Shown here piece after piece: positions 24,495-32,570 of a stretch of 32,570 nt of DNA. The notes under the pieces are model-generated. The model did no database searches, was not told the origin of the DNA, and worked only from the letters and a program-made list of their open reading frames with translations. The stretch's first letter is position 1; every line of letters begins with the position of its first letter. The DNA is taken from the NCBI GenBank assembly GCA_964411885.1, contig CAYPMK010000016.1:1-32570 (forward strand). Reading direction: 5' to 3'. Source of the stretch: JAKLHL01 sp964411885 (GTDB lineage: Bacteria > Bdellovibrionota > JAFGOL01). Made by a program: the position numbers and the translations under genes.

Positions 24495-26168
24495 ATGAGA
24501 TACTATTTTTTAACTCTATCATTTCTTTTGGGGGTGATGAACTTGTCAGCAGGAACATGTAAAGAAGATCTTGTAAAATTCATAAATGAGTTTGAATCAA
24601 AAGTAAGTCCAGCTTATACAAAAGCCGCTACTGCTTCTTTTAATGCAAAAATATCTGGTAAGGAATCTGATTATGAAAAGTCATCTATGCTACAGATGGA
24701 ATTGGCGAATATATATTCTAACAAGGACGACTATAAAAAATTAAAGGCTTTTTCAAAATGTGAAGATGTAAAAAAAGACAAAGACATGAGCAGACAGCTA
24801 AAATTGATGAGTAACCTTTATGCTGGATACCAACTTGATAAAAATAAATTAGACGAGATAATAAAACTTCAGACACAAATAGAAAATAAGTTCTCTGCTT
24901 TTAGGGCAACTGTTAACAACAAACAGCTAACAGATAATCAAATAGAAAACACTTTGAAGAATTCTTTAGATAGCAAAGAATTAGAAGCCTCTTGGCTTGC
25001 CAGCAAAGAAATAGGACCAATGGTGGCTGGTGATGTTAAAAAACTTGTCCTTATGAGGAATAAGGCCGCAAAAGAGCTTGGTTTTAAGAATTACCACCAA
25101 ATGATGCTCAAATTAAATGAACAAGACCCAAAAGAAATAGAATCCTTGTTCAACGAGTTAGATAAACTCACAAGACCAGCTTACACAAAACTTAAGAATG
25201 AAATTGACACTGCTTTAGTAAAAAAATACGGAATAAAGAAAAATGAGCTTAGACCATGGCATTATCAGAATAGATATTTTCAGGAAGCTCCACAAATTTA
25301 TGACATAGATCTTGACCCTTATTATAAGGACGCCAATATAGAAAAATTAACAAAGAACTACTTTAACAGCATCGGCATGAATATTGACAGCTTAATCAAG
25401 AACAGTGATCTTTATGAGAAAAAAGGAAAATACCAACATGCTTGTTGCGATAATCTAGATAGGAAAACAGACATCCGTGTAATATGTAACATTACTCCTT
25501 CACAAAGATGGATGGATACTTCTTTGCATGAATTTGGCCACGCCGTATATGAAAAATATCTAAATCAAAACATGCCATGGATATATAGAGAACCAGCTCA
25601 TATTTTTACAACAGAAGCTATAGCGATGTTATTTGGAAGAATGGCTTCTAATGCCAATTGGATGCAAGACATGATTGGAATAACAGCTGAAGAAAAAAAG
25701 GATATATACCAAACAAGTAAAAAAATATTAAGAATGGAACAACTTGTTTTTAGCAGATGGTCCCAAGTAATGTACAGGTTCGAAAAAGCAATGTATGAAA
25801 ATCCAGATCAAGACCTTAACAAACTATGGTGGAAGCTTGTTGAAAAATATCAACTATTAAAAAAACCTGCTAACAGGAATATGCCTGATTGGTCTACCAA
25901 AATACATGTAGCGCTATATCCAGCTTACTATCATAACTATTTAATGGGAGCACTCCTTGCTTCGCAATTTAACCACTATATAACAAATAATATCCTCGAT
26001 AAAAACAGTGGCTATGATCAAAGCTATGTTAACAGAAAAGATGTTGGAGAATATTTTATGAATAAAGTATTCTACCCAGGCAGAAGTGTTGACTGGAAAG
26101 AGATGATAATAAAAGCTACTGGGGAAAAGCTAACAGCAAAGTATTACGCAAAAGATTTCGTTAAATAG
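24495..26168 (+). CDS. Secreted zinc metallopeptidase of the M2/M3 (gluzincin) type
   Basis: 557 aa from the ATG at 24495 (TGGAGGT 7 nt upstream). The signal peptide MRYYFLTLSFLLGVMNLSAG suggests export to the periplasm or beyond. The zinc site is HEFGH (H345, E346, H349), with the third ligand E374 in TTEAIAMLFGR, a spacing of 25 that matches oligopeptidases of family M3 and is close to M2 (ACE-like). The flanking TPSQRWMDTSLHEFGHAVYE and the helical N-terminal region fit a channel-type oligopeptidase that cuts short peptides. M2 against M3 cannot be settled by eye. It stands alone behind the hcp terminator and converges on the next gene with 12 nt between. Confidence 0.85.
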   Translation: MRYYFLTLSFLLGVMNLSAGTCKEDLVKFINEFESKVSPAYTKAATASFNAKISGKESDYEKSSMLQMELANIYSNKDDYKKLKAFSKCEDVKKDKDMSRQLKLMSNLYAGYQLDKNKLDEIIKLQTQIENKFSAFRATVNNKQLTDNQIENTLKNSLDSKELEASWLASKEIGPMVAGDVKKLVLMRNKAAKELGFKNYHQMMLKLNEQDPKEIESLFNELDKLTRPAYTKLKNEIDTALVKKYGIKKNELRPWHYQNRYFQEAPQIYDIDLDPYYKDANIEKLTKNYFNSIGMNIDSLIKNSDLYEKKGKYQHACCDNLDRKTDIRVICNITPSQRWMDTSLHEFGHAVYEKYLNQNMPWIYREPAHIFTTEAIAMLFGRMASNANWMQDMIGITAEEKKDIYQTSKKILRMEQLVFSRWSQVMYRFEKAMYENPDQDLNKLWWKLVEKYQLLKKPANRNMPDWSTKIHVALYPAYYHNYLMGALLASQFNHYITNNILDKNSGYDQSYVNRKDVGEYFMNKVFYPGRSVDWKEMIIKATGEKLTAKYYAKDFVK

Positions 26169-26180
26169 AGATCAAACAAC

Positions 26181-27503
26181 TTATTTAGTCGTTTTAGTCG
26201 TAGACATAACTCGTAGCAAACTATAGCCAGTTTGTACTCTAAGTAGCATTTCGTTAAAATTATATTTTGTAACAAACTCGTTAACAAAACTGCTTCTATT
26301 CAAGATAGATTCAAGTTGAGCGCCATCTTTGTAAGAAGAATTTGTGAAAGACAGACCCTCACCCAATATTCCAAGCCTTTTTGCACCGTCCATAACCAAA
26401 AGCTGATTTTCTCTTACACCAAGTTCTTCAAGCTGAGAAGCAAGTATTACTGTAAGTATAAAAAAGTCTTCATAATTATTTTGCCAAGCAAGGTTCTGGT
26501 AAAGGTAACTATAAAGACCACCACTCCCATTGATACCAAACAACAACTTTACGTCTTCAGAAGTAAGAGCACTATTATGATCCATTGATATAGTAAGAAG
26601 AGAAAGAACTTTTTCACTGGTGAACATATCCTCTGAATCATATTCTAGACCACAATTAATTTTATATTGGTCCAACAATAACATCACTTGTTCTCTGGTA
26701 ACCATCTTAGTGCCCAATATTAAAGATGAGTTCTTCTTAACATTATATTTTATATTCGAAAACACGAGGCGTTCTTTATCATTTTGCTTATTTAGTCCAT
26801 CAACGTATTTTTCATAGTCATCAGGAGAATTTCTAAACATTTTATTAATATATCTAAAATCTCCTTCGTGTGATATCACACAATCATTAAGTGCTTCTGA
26901 TAAATTAACGAGAGTGTTCTTGTTGAATAATGAGAATTCTATTAGCTCAAGGTCTATTACAGCAGGCAATTCTACAAGTTGCCTATACATAAGATGTACC
27001 AATAATTTATCCAAAACTTTCTTTTCTTTTTCATCTGCCATTTTATAAAGAACATCAAATCTGTTCTTTATGTCTAGGAGTTTTTCATCTTTCCATGGGA
27101 ACTCTGTATAATCCAGAGCTTCTATAAGATCTGGTCTGTAAGCCTTAAAGAAATCTTTTTTAGCTCTAAGAATATACATCCAAGAAACCAGCATAAGCCT
27201 GTCGTTTGCACTAATATCAAGACTAAACCACAATTCAAGATTATCAAAACTTGGCCAAATATACTGTCCTTCATTAATGTTCTCTATGACTTCGTCTGCA
27301 AACTTATCATATTCTTCCACGTCAGCATTTTTACTGAGCAGATCTCCATAAAAGACATTAGACATATTTTTAGCATCAACGCCATCTGCACAAAAAAAGC
27401 CCATAAAATGGAACAACTCTTTTTCTCCATTTGGGACTTGTGCAAGAACAGAAAAACAGACTAAAGACAAAAGACTAAAAGTCATTAAAGTTCTTTTTAA
27501 CAA
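26181..27503 (-). CDS. Secreted protein of unknown function; C-terminus resembles the 1322-aa protein
   Basis: 440 aa. The start is a TTG at 27503 with AAGGAG 9 nt upstream; the next ATG (27485) is 27 nt from that site. The TTG start gives a good signal peptide (MLKRTLMTFSLLSLVCFSVLA). The mature part is mainly helical, rich in Leu, Asp and Asn, without known motifs. Residues about 300-420 contain SEDVKLLFG (D317), LYSYLYQN and GILGEGLSFTN, which line up with NKDIRLVFG (D1215), IYDYLLEN and AKIGLGFSLTG of the protein at 9395-13363. The same order and spacing suggests a shared domain. I recognise no family. Confidence 0.8.
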   Translation of the reverse strand: MLKRTLMTFSLLSLVCFSVLAQVPNGEKELFHFMGFFCADGVDAKNMSNVFYGDLLSKNADVEEYDKFADEVIENINEGQYIWPSFDNLELWFSLDISANDRLMLVSWMYILRAKKDFFKAYRPDLIEALDYTEFPWKDEKLLDIKNRFDVLYKMADEKEKKVLDKLLVHLMYRQLVELPAVIDLELIEFSLFNKNTLVNLSEALNDCVISHEGDFRYINKMFRNSPDDYEKYVDGLNKQNDKERLVFSNIKYNVKKNSSLILGTKMVTREQVMLLLDQYKINCGLEYDSEDMFTSEKVLSLLTISMDHNSALTSEDVKLLFGINGSGGLYSYLYQNLAWQNNYEDFFILTVILASQLEELGVRENQLLVMDGAKRLGILGEGLSFTNSSYKDGAQLESILNRSSFVNEFVTKYNFNEMLLRVQTGYSLLRVMSTTKTTK

Positions 27504-27534
27504 AATAATAAACTCCTTAAGCTATTAAGGCCGA

Positions 27535-27564
27535 TGTATATCATGCAATAAATATGCCTTGCAA
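27535..27564 (-). promoter_or_regulatory. Possible promoter of the 440-aa secreted protein
   Basis: On the minus strand TTGCAA (27564-27559) and TATACA (27540-27535), 18 nt apart, with the -10 about 32 nt before the TTG start. The rest of this 174-nt divergent region (27504-27677) shows AAGGCC repeats (27527-27533 and near 27580) but no clear promoter for the plus-strand transporter. Confidence 0.35.
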
Positions 27565-27677
27565 TAGATTAAAGATTACAAGGCCTTACAAAACAAACAG
27601 CGAACACAGACTGTCTAAATGTAAAAAAATTAAACATTAGGTTTGTCTTTTCTTTATACGAAAGGTAGAAAAATACA

Positions 27678-28787
27678 ATGGAAAAATCGAAAGCAGCATT
27701 ATTGTCCGTATTCTCTGCGCTACTGCTTACAGTTCTAAAATTTATAGTTGGAATAGCTACCAACAGTTTGGGAATAATATCAGAAGCCATTCATTCACTA
27801 ATAGATCTTGGTGCGGCATTATTAACTTTGTTTGCCGTAAAAGTTTCTGACGTCCCAGCAGACGACACACATCATTATGGACACGGAAAGATAGAGAGTA
27901 TCTCTGCTTTCGTAGAAGTAGTAATGTTATTGGCAACCTGCATATACATAATTAACGAAGCTGTTCTAAGATTAAAAGGAAAACCTGCAGATATTGACGT
28001 AAACATATACGCCTTTGGCGTAATGTTCATCTCTATCATAGTAGATATAACAAGATCTAGAGCTCTATATAAAACAGCAAAAAAAACTAACAGCAGGGCA
28101 TTAGAAGCTGATGCTTTGCATTTTGCATCTGATATATGGAGTTCCTTAGTAGTAATAGTTGGTTTGATAGGAGTAAAATTTTTGGGATTTGAACAAGCAG
28201 ACGCTATAGCAGGACTCATAGTATCTGTATTTGTAATTGTATGCTCAGTAAGATTATCAATAAAAACAATAAATGAGTTAATGGACAAAGCACCAAAAAA
28301 ATTAAAGAGCGATATATATAATATAATTAAAAGTGTACCAAACGTTTCCTCTGTACAAAACTTAAGGATACGTACCTCTGGAAATACCATTTTTACAGAC
28401 ATGACACTACTCGTAGAAAGCAGTCTCTCTGTCGAAAAAGCCCACAACATAGCTAACAACGTAGAAAAAAACATCAAAGATATTTTTCCTCAGGCAGACA
28501 TAACTCTGCACCTAGAACCAAAAGGTGATTCCACGATAAAATCTTTGAATGCAAAAGAAAAAGTTGAAAAAATACTTCACGAACATCGCAGTATGTTTGA
28601 CTCATATCATGGCCTAAGTGTAATGTGCCATGACCTTCACCACATAATAAGCGTTCATCTTGAACTTGATAGGAATGCTACGGTGCGTGAAACACACGCA
28701 ATATGCTTACACCTTGAAGAAGACATAAAAGACGCTATACCAAAGAGTAAGATAACCATACATGTTGAGCCATCAAAAAAGAAATAG
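27678..28787 (+). CDS. Cation diffusion facilitator with doubled C-terminal domain
   Basis: 369-aa inner-membrane divalent metal/proton antiporter of the CDF family. Six membrane segments occupy about residues 8-215. Metal-site residues appear in SEAIHSLIDLGAA and in ADALHFASDIWSS (H-x3-D), with HHYGHGKIES marking the loop after the second membrane segment. The C-terminal cytoplasmic part has two successive domains of the CDF dimerisation type: TDMTLLVESSLSVEKAHNIA to DITLHLEPK, and IISVHLELDRNATVRETHAI to KITIHVEPS. Most CDF proteins of about 300 aa have one. Substrate (Zn, Fe, Mn or other) cannot be told. It lies divergent from the 440-aa protein. Confidence 0.92.
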   Translation: MEKSKAALLSVFSALLLTVLKFIVGIATNSLGIISEAIHSLIDLGAALLTLFAVKVSDVPADDTHHYGHGKIESISAFVEVVMLLATCIYIINEAVLRLKGKPADIDVNIYAFGVMFISIIVDITRSRALYKTAKKTNSRALEADALHFASDIWSSLVVIVGLIGVKFLGFEQADAIAGLIVSVFVIVCSVRLSIKTINELMDKAPKKLKSDIYNIIKSVPNVSSVQNLRIRTSGNTIFTDMTLLVESSLSVEKAHNIANNVEKNIKDIFPQADITLHLEPKGDSTIKSLNAKEKVEKILHEHRSMFDSYHGLSVMCHDLHHIISVHLELDRNATVRETHAICLHLEEDIKDAIPKSKITIHVEPSKKK

Positions 28788-28801
28788 AGATTATTTTATA
28801 T

Positions 28802-28830
28802 TTGCTAATAATTACAACTGAATATATAAG
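28802..28830 (+). promoter_or_regulatory. Promoter of the membrane pyrophosphatase
   Basis: TTGCTA (28802-28807) and TATAAG (28825-28830) at 17-nt spacing. Start of transcription near 28837, about 41 nt before the ATG. The GGAGG before the ATG is 13 nt away, rather long. Confidence 0.5.
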
Positions 28831-28877
28831 AGAAAACCTAAAATGACGAATACTCTAATGGAGGTCCCAAAAACACT

Positions 28878-30932
28878 ATGAGAACTAAAGGATTACTTTA
28901 TTCCATGTTGATCTTTGGAGTAGTAGGATTGTTATTCTTACTAACAGGCTCATTAACAGCACAAACTTCTGAACAAACACTTAGGTATATACCTAACATT
29001 TGGTTCATAGCGCCAATAGGAGCAATGTCAGGACTATTTTTTGCTTGGTATTTTTATAGATCGATAATGAAAAAAGATGAGGGTAACACAGAAATGAAAC
29101 GTATAGCACAGGCTGTACGTGAAGGAGCAATGGCATACCTTTATCGCCAATACAAAGTTGTTACCTTGTTCTTTATTTGTATATTTGGTGTGTTCTTTTT
29201 TATGGCTTTTTACCTTGGCGTGTTGCCAAAACTAGTTCCTTTTGCATTCCTTACCGGAGGTTTCTTTTCTGGTTTGTCTGGATATCTTGGTATGAAAACT
29301 GCTACCAATGCTTCGGCAAGAACAGCACAAGGAGCAATGAACTCTTTGAACGAAGGATTACAAATAGCCTTTAGAGCAGGTGCTGTAATGGGATTAGTAG
29401 TTGTCGGGCTTGGTCTTTTAGATATTTGTATTTGGTTCTATGCACTTTTAAAATGGACTTCTTATGATCTTTCACAAGTAACACTTACTATGCTTTGCTT
29501 TGGAATGGGTGCTTCTTCTCAGGCTCTATTTGCAAGGGTTGGTGGTGGTATATTCACCAAGGCCGCAGACGTTGGCGCAGACCTCGTTGGCAAAGTAGAG
29601 GCAGGCATTCCAGAAGATGATCCAAGAAACCCAGCAACCATAGCAGATAACGTTGGAGATAACGTAGGCGACGTAGCAGGAATGGGAGCAGACCTTTATG
29701 AATCATATTGTGGTTCTATCTTGGCGGCAGCATCACTCGGCGTAACAGCTGTTGCTAGTCATGAATTTTCTACTCAAATAAATTATCTTATAGTTCCAAT
29801 GGTAATTGCAGGCATTGCAGTTTTCTTATCTGTACTTGGCATATTCCTTGTAAGAACAAAAGAAGGAGCAAGCATGAAACAGCTCCTTAACGCTCTAAAT
29901 ACTGGAATCTATGTTTCTTCTATATTGGTAATCATTGCATCTTATTTAGTCGTAAAAGTCTTAATACCAGAGAGTATGGGCATCTTCTGGTCTATACTCG
30001 TAGGGTTAATAGCTGGATTAATAATAGGAAAATCTACGGAATATTACACTTCATTCGACTACAAACCAACAAAGGGTGTAGCTAACAATGCTGTAACAGG
30101 CCCTGCAACAGTTATTATAGACGGTATAGCTGTTGGAATGATGTCCACATGGATACCAGTCTTAACAGTTGTAGTGGGAATATTCCTTGCGTACGGAATA
30201 CCCGGTGGCTTCACTAATCCTTCTATGGGGCTATATGGAATAGGCGTTGCCGCAGTTGGAATGTTATCTACTCTTGGCATAACACTAGCAACAGACGCTT
30301 ACGGTCCTATAGCAGATAACGCCGGTGGTAATGCNNNNNNNNNNNNNNNNNNNNNNNNNNNNNNNNNNNNNNNNNNNNNNNNNNNNNNNNNNNNNNNNNN
30401 NNNNNNNNNNNNNNNNNNNNNNNNNNNNNNNNNNGCAAGATCAATGGTGGAAGAAGTAAGAAGACAATTTAAAGAAATAGCTGGCATAATGGAAGGCAAA
30501 GCAAAACCCGATTATGCAAGATGTGTTGATATATCTACAAAGAGTGCACAAAGAGAGATGATACTACCATCCTTGATAACTTTAATAGCGCCAGTTGCAA
30601 CTGGACTAATCTTTGGTGTAGCAGGTGTACTTGGACTTTTGGCAGGAGCTTTAGCTACGGGATTCATACTCGCTGTAATGATGGCTAACGCCGGTGGAGC
30701 ATGGGACAATGCTAAAAAATACATAGAATCTGGTAATTACGGTGGAAAAGGTAGCGGTGCTCACAAAGCCGCTGTAGTTGGTGACACCGTTGGAGATCCT
30801 TTCAAAGATACCTCTGGACCATCTTTGAATATATTAATAAAATTTATGTCCATGGTGTCTGTAGTATTCGCCGGGTTGGTAGTAAAATACTCGCCACAAA
30901 TAATGGCTTCTATAGAAAATTTACTTAAGTAA
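28878..30932 (+). CDS. hppA: Membrane-bound ion-pumping pyrophosphatase, interrupted by a gap
   Basis: Hydrolyses pyrophosphate and pumps H+ or Na+ across the inner membrane, storing energy from biosynthetic PPi. Many membrane helices are seen. The first substrate-binding loop is complete: FTKAADVGADLVGKVEAGIPEDDPRNPATIADNVGDNVGDVAG (given here over its span near 29556-29685), and the second conserved region includes DAYGPIADNAGGN and KAAVVGDTVGDPFKDTSGPSLN. Between ADNAGGN and ARSMVEEVRRQF lies the 100-N gap. Family proteins have roughly 70-100 residues there, including the A/K position that decides potassium dependence, so ion type and K+ need cannot be read. The next gene follows after 28 nt. 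Confidence 0.95.
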   Translation: MRTKGLLYSMLIFGVVGLLFLLTGSLTAQTSEQTLRYIPNIWFIAPIGAMSGLFFAWYFYRSIMKKDEGNTEMKRIAQAVREGAMAYLYRQYKVVTLFFICIFGVFFFMAFYLGVLPKLVPFAFLTGGFFSGLSGYLGMKTATNASARTAQGAMNSLNEGLQIAFRAGAVMGLVVVGLGLLDICIWFYALLKWTSYDLSQVTLTMLCFGMGASSQALFARVGGGIFTKAADVGADLVGKVEAGIPEDDPRNPATIADNVGDNVGDVAGMGADLYESYCGSILAAASLGVTAVASHEFSTQINYLIVPMVIAGIAVFLSVLGIFLVRTKEGASMKQLLNALNTGIYVSSILVIIASYLVVKVLIPESMGIFWSILVGLIAGLIIGKSTEYYTSFDYKPTKGVANNAVTGPATVIIDGIAVGMMSTWIPVLTVVVGIFLAYGIPGGFTNPSMGLYGIGVAAVGMLSTLGITLATDAYGPIADNAGGNXXXXXXXXXXXXXXXXXXXXXXXXXXXXXXXXXXARSMVEEVRRQFKEIAGIMEGKAKPDYARCVDISTKSAQREMILPSLITLIAPVATGLIFGVAGVLGLLAGALATGFILAVMMANAGGAWDNAKKYIESGNYGGKGSGAHKAAVVGDTVGDPFKDTSGPSLNILIKFMSMVSVVFAGLVVKYSPQIMASIENLLK
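30335..30434. other. Assembly gap of 100 N
   Basis: Exactly 100 N inside hppA. The frame appears open across it only because the filler length fits; the missing stretch should be about 210-300 nt by comparison with the family. Confidence 0.95.
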
Positions 30933-30960
30933 TTAATTAACAAATAAAGGAGACAAAAAA

Positions 30961-31929
30961 ATGGGACCGATATCAAAATTCATAGATCAACATTACAGGC
31001 ATTTTAACGCCGCGGCATTAAAAGATGCATCAGTTGCCTATAAAGAGCACGTAGAAAAAGGCGGAAAAATGTTGGTCACACTTGCTGGAGCAATGTCTAC
31101 AGCAGAGCTAGGTCTTTCTTTGGCTGAAATGATAAGACAAGACAAGGTGCATGGAATATGCTGTACAGCGGCTAATCTTGAAGAAGATCTTTTTCATCTT
31201 GTTGCCTGTGATCATTACATAAGAATCCCTAATTATAGATACCTCACAAAAGAGGATGATAATAAGCTTTATGAAAAACACTGTAATAGAGTTACAGATA
31301 CCTGTATTCCAGAAGAAGAAGCTATGAGGAGACTCGAGAAAGCATTAAAGGACCTTTGGATAGACAACGATAAAAATGGTAAAAGTATGCTCGCTCACGA
31401 ATATTACACAACATTAATAAAAAATGGCTCATTAAAAAAATACTATCAAAAAGATGAAAAAAGTTCTTGGTTGGTAGCAGCAGCAGAAAAGAATTTACCA
31501 ATATTTGTTCCGGGATGGGAAGATTCAACCACTGGTAACATGTTCGCTGGGGCAGTGCTTAAGGGAGAAGTAAAAAAAGTTGAAACAGTTAAAACTGGCA
31601 TTCACTACATGATGAGCTTGTCTGAATGGTATAAAGAAACATCAAAGAAAGGCAGTATTGGTTTCTATCAAATAGGTGGTGGTATCGCCGGAGATTTCCC
31701 TATTTGTGTAGTCCCAATGATGCATCAAGATATGGGTGTAGAAGTTCCTTTGTGGGGATACTTCTGCCAAATAAGTGATTCAACTACCTCTTACGGATCA
31801 TACTCTGGTGCAACACCTAATGAAAAAATAACTTGGGGTAAACTTGGAGTTAATACACCTATGTTCGTCGTAGAATCTGATGCAACTATAGTTGCTCCAT
31901 TAATGTTCGGGTATATACTTGGATGGTAA
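30961..31929 (+). CDS. Deoxyhypusine-synthase-family protein
   Basis: 322 aa with the fold signature of deoxyhypusine synthase: LVTLAGAMSTAELGLSLAEMI, GICCTAANLEEDLFH, IFVPGWEDSTTGNMFA, GFYQIGGGIAGDFPI, and SGATPNEKITWGKLG with the catalytic-type lysine (K294 in WGK). Family members bind NAD and spermidine and move an aminobutyl group to a lysine of eIF5A, or, in bacteria, to putrescine or another amine (homospermidine synthase-like). Bacteria have no eIF5A, so the acceptor here is unknown. The ribosome site AAAGGAGA precedes the ATG by 8 nt. It is 28 nt after hppA and probably in its transcript; the lipoprotein gene overlaps its stop. Confidence 0.9.
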   Translation: MGPISKFIDQHYRHFNAAALKDASVAYKEHVEKGGKMLVTLAGAMSTAELGLSLAEMIRQDKVHGICCTAANLEEDLFHLVACDHYIRIPNYRYLTKEDDNKLYEKHCNRVTDTCIPEEEAMRRLEKALKDLWIDNDKNGKSMLAHEYYTTLIKNGSLKKYYQKDEKSSWLVAAAEKNLPIFVPGWEDSTTGNMFAGAVLKGEVKKVETVKTGIHYMMSLSEWYKETSKKGSIGFYQIGGGIAGDFPICVVPMMHQDMGVEVPLWGYFCQISDSTTSYGSYSGATPNEKITWGKLGVNTPMFVVESDATIVAPLMFGYILGW

Positions 31930-32567
31930 GATCATTAGCGTTAGTAACATCTTTAATATTAGTTCTTGCATCCTGTTCTAATTGGATGACAGAAGATCAA
32001 GAAGCAAGATCTGAATTAAGTGGAAACTATAATACATCTTGTGTTAGTTCCGTTATAATAGGTTCTTCTAAGTACATCATATCAACGTTCTCTAGCACAT
32101 ACTCAAGTGATGCGAACGCTATCCAATTAATAAATACGATAAGTTCTGATGCTAACTGCAAAGAAAAATTTGTAACTTTTGAACAGGCTGGGAATCTTGA
32201 AATTGGTGCTGTAGACGGAGACACAGATACTTTATTAACAAGCAGTATCGCCTACAACAACTTAACAGTACAGGCTTATAAAACTAATATATATTTAACT
32301 AACACTTATATAACACCTCATACAGAAGAGGCCGCTGATCTTTTAACAAGTATCTTTGGTGGAACTGAAAGTTTTATATCAGGACAAAAAGTTGATATTA
32401 GCGATATACAAGGAACTTATTTCCCTTACTTGCCAGCTTTAAATACATGGTTATACATTTTGATATATAGAACAGGTAATATGTTAATTGCTAATGATTT
32501 TACTACGAACGCTTCTCAAAGAACGAACTCTGAATTAAAGACCGACAGTCCTTGGATACAAGACTAA
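31923..32567 (+). CDS. Lipoprotein of unknown function
   Basis: 214 aa. The N-terminus MVRSLALVTSLILVLASC is a good lipoprotein signal with lipobox LASC and Cys18 as anchor. The mature part is rich in Ser, Thr, Asn and Tyr, with short hydrophobic stretches (ALNTWLYILIYRTGNMLIAND) typical of beta-rich envelope proteins. No family recognised. The ATG overlaps the last codons of the deoxyhypusine-synthase-like gene (7 nt) in another frame and lacks a ribosome site, so translation would depend on coupling. The stop TAA is at 32565, three bases before the window ends; downstream genes cannot be seen. Confidence 0.75.
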   Translation: MVRSLALVTSLILVLASCSNWMTEDQEARSELSGNYNTSCVSSVIIGSSKYIISTFSSTYSSDANAIQLINTISSDANCKEKFVTFEQAGNLEIGAVDGDTDTLLTSSIAYNNLTVQAYKTNIYLTNTYITPHTEEAADLLTSIFGGTESFISGQKVDISDIQGTYFPYLPALNTWLYILIYRTGNMLIANDFTTNASQRTNSELKTDSPWIQD

Positions 32568-32570
32568 AAA

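Noticed and set aside
1..32570. CRISPR array, rRNA genes, prophage or transposase genes
   Set aside because: I saw no regularly spaced direct repeats, no rRNA-like sequence and no integrase or transposase motifs in the window.

Overview
The window is AT-rich, coding-dense bacterial DNA with two runs of exactly 100 N (15891-15990, 30335-30434), so it is a draft or metagenome scaffold. Signal peptides, two lipoproteins, an RseP protease and a monofunctional transglycosylase point to a diderm. An HcpR/Hcp module, a two-subunit glycine decarboxylase, a membrane pyrophosphatase and a bacterial deoxyhypusine-synthase-like protein suggest an anaerobe. Gut-type Elusimicrobiota would fit, but this is a tentative inference from gene content, not something shown by the sequence.

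Layout. 1-9084 (minus): a truncated secreted-protein gene whose promoter has a G9 spacer, then the tail of a long housekeeping operon that reads rpsB-tsf-pyrH-frr-uppS-cdsA-dxr-rseP-tsaB-trpS-tRNA-Leu(GAG). Most members overlap or nearly touch. The operon covers translation, isoprenoid and envelope-lipid precursors, membrane proteolysis and tRNA modification. 9395-13961 (plus): a 1322-aa secreted protein with three helicase-associated-type repeats, then an O-methyltransferase. These end in a 44-bp perfect palindrome that serves as a two-way terminator. 14027-14550 (minus): a small lipoprotein with a full-consensus promoter. 14595-19839 (minus): folD-gcvT-gcvH-gcvPA-gcvPB, a one-carbon/glycine cleavage operon. 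A 176-bp nested inverted-repeat element lies between gcvT and gcvH.

19877-20908: an FtsB/DivIC-like protein (plus) converging on mtgA (minus). 20987-24381 (plus): a DUF486 membrane protein, a Crp/Fnr regulator of HcpR type, a ferredoxin-like protein and hydroxylamine reductase. A perfect TTGAC-N4-GTCAA operator sits in front of the last two. 24495-27503: a secreted HExxH peptidase (plus) converging on a secreted 440-aa protein (minus) whose C-terminus resembles that of the 1322-aa protein. 27678-32567 (plus): a cation diffusion facilitator with a doubled C-terminal domain, the membrane pyrophosphatase (interrupted by a gap), the deoxyhypusine-synthase-like enzyme and an overlapping lipoprotein gene.

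The most unusual items are the secreted repeat protein and its possible relative, the nested inverted-repeat element, the possible phase-variable promoter, and the HcpR operator placed where a class II activator would bind.
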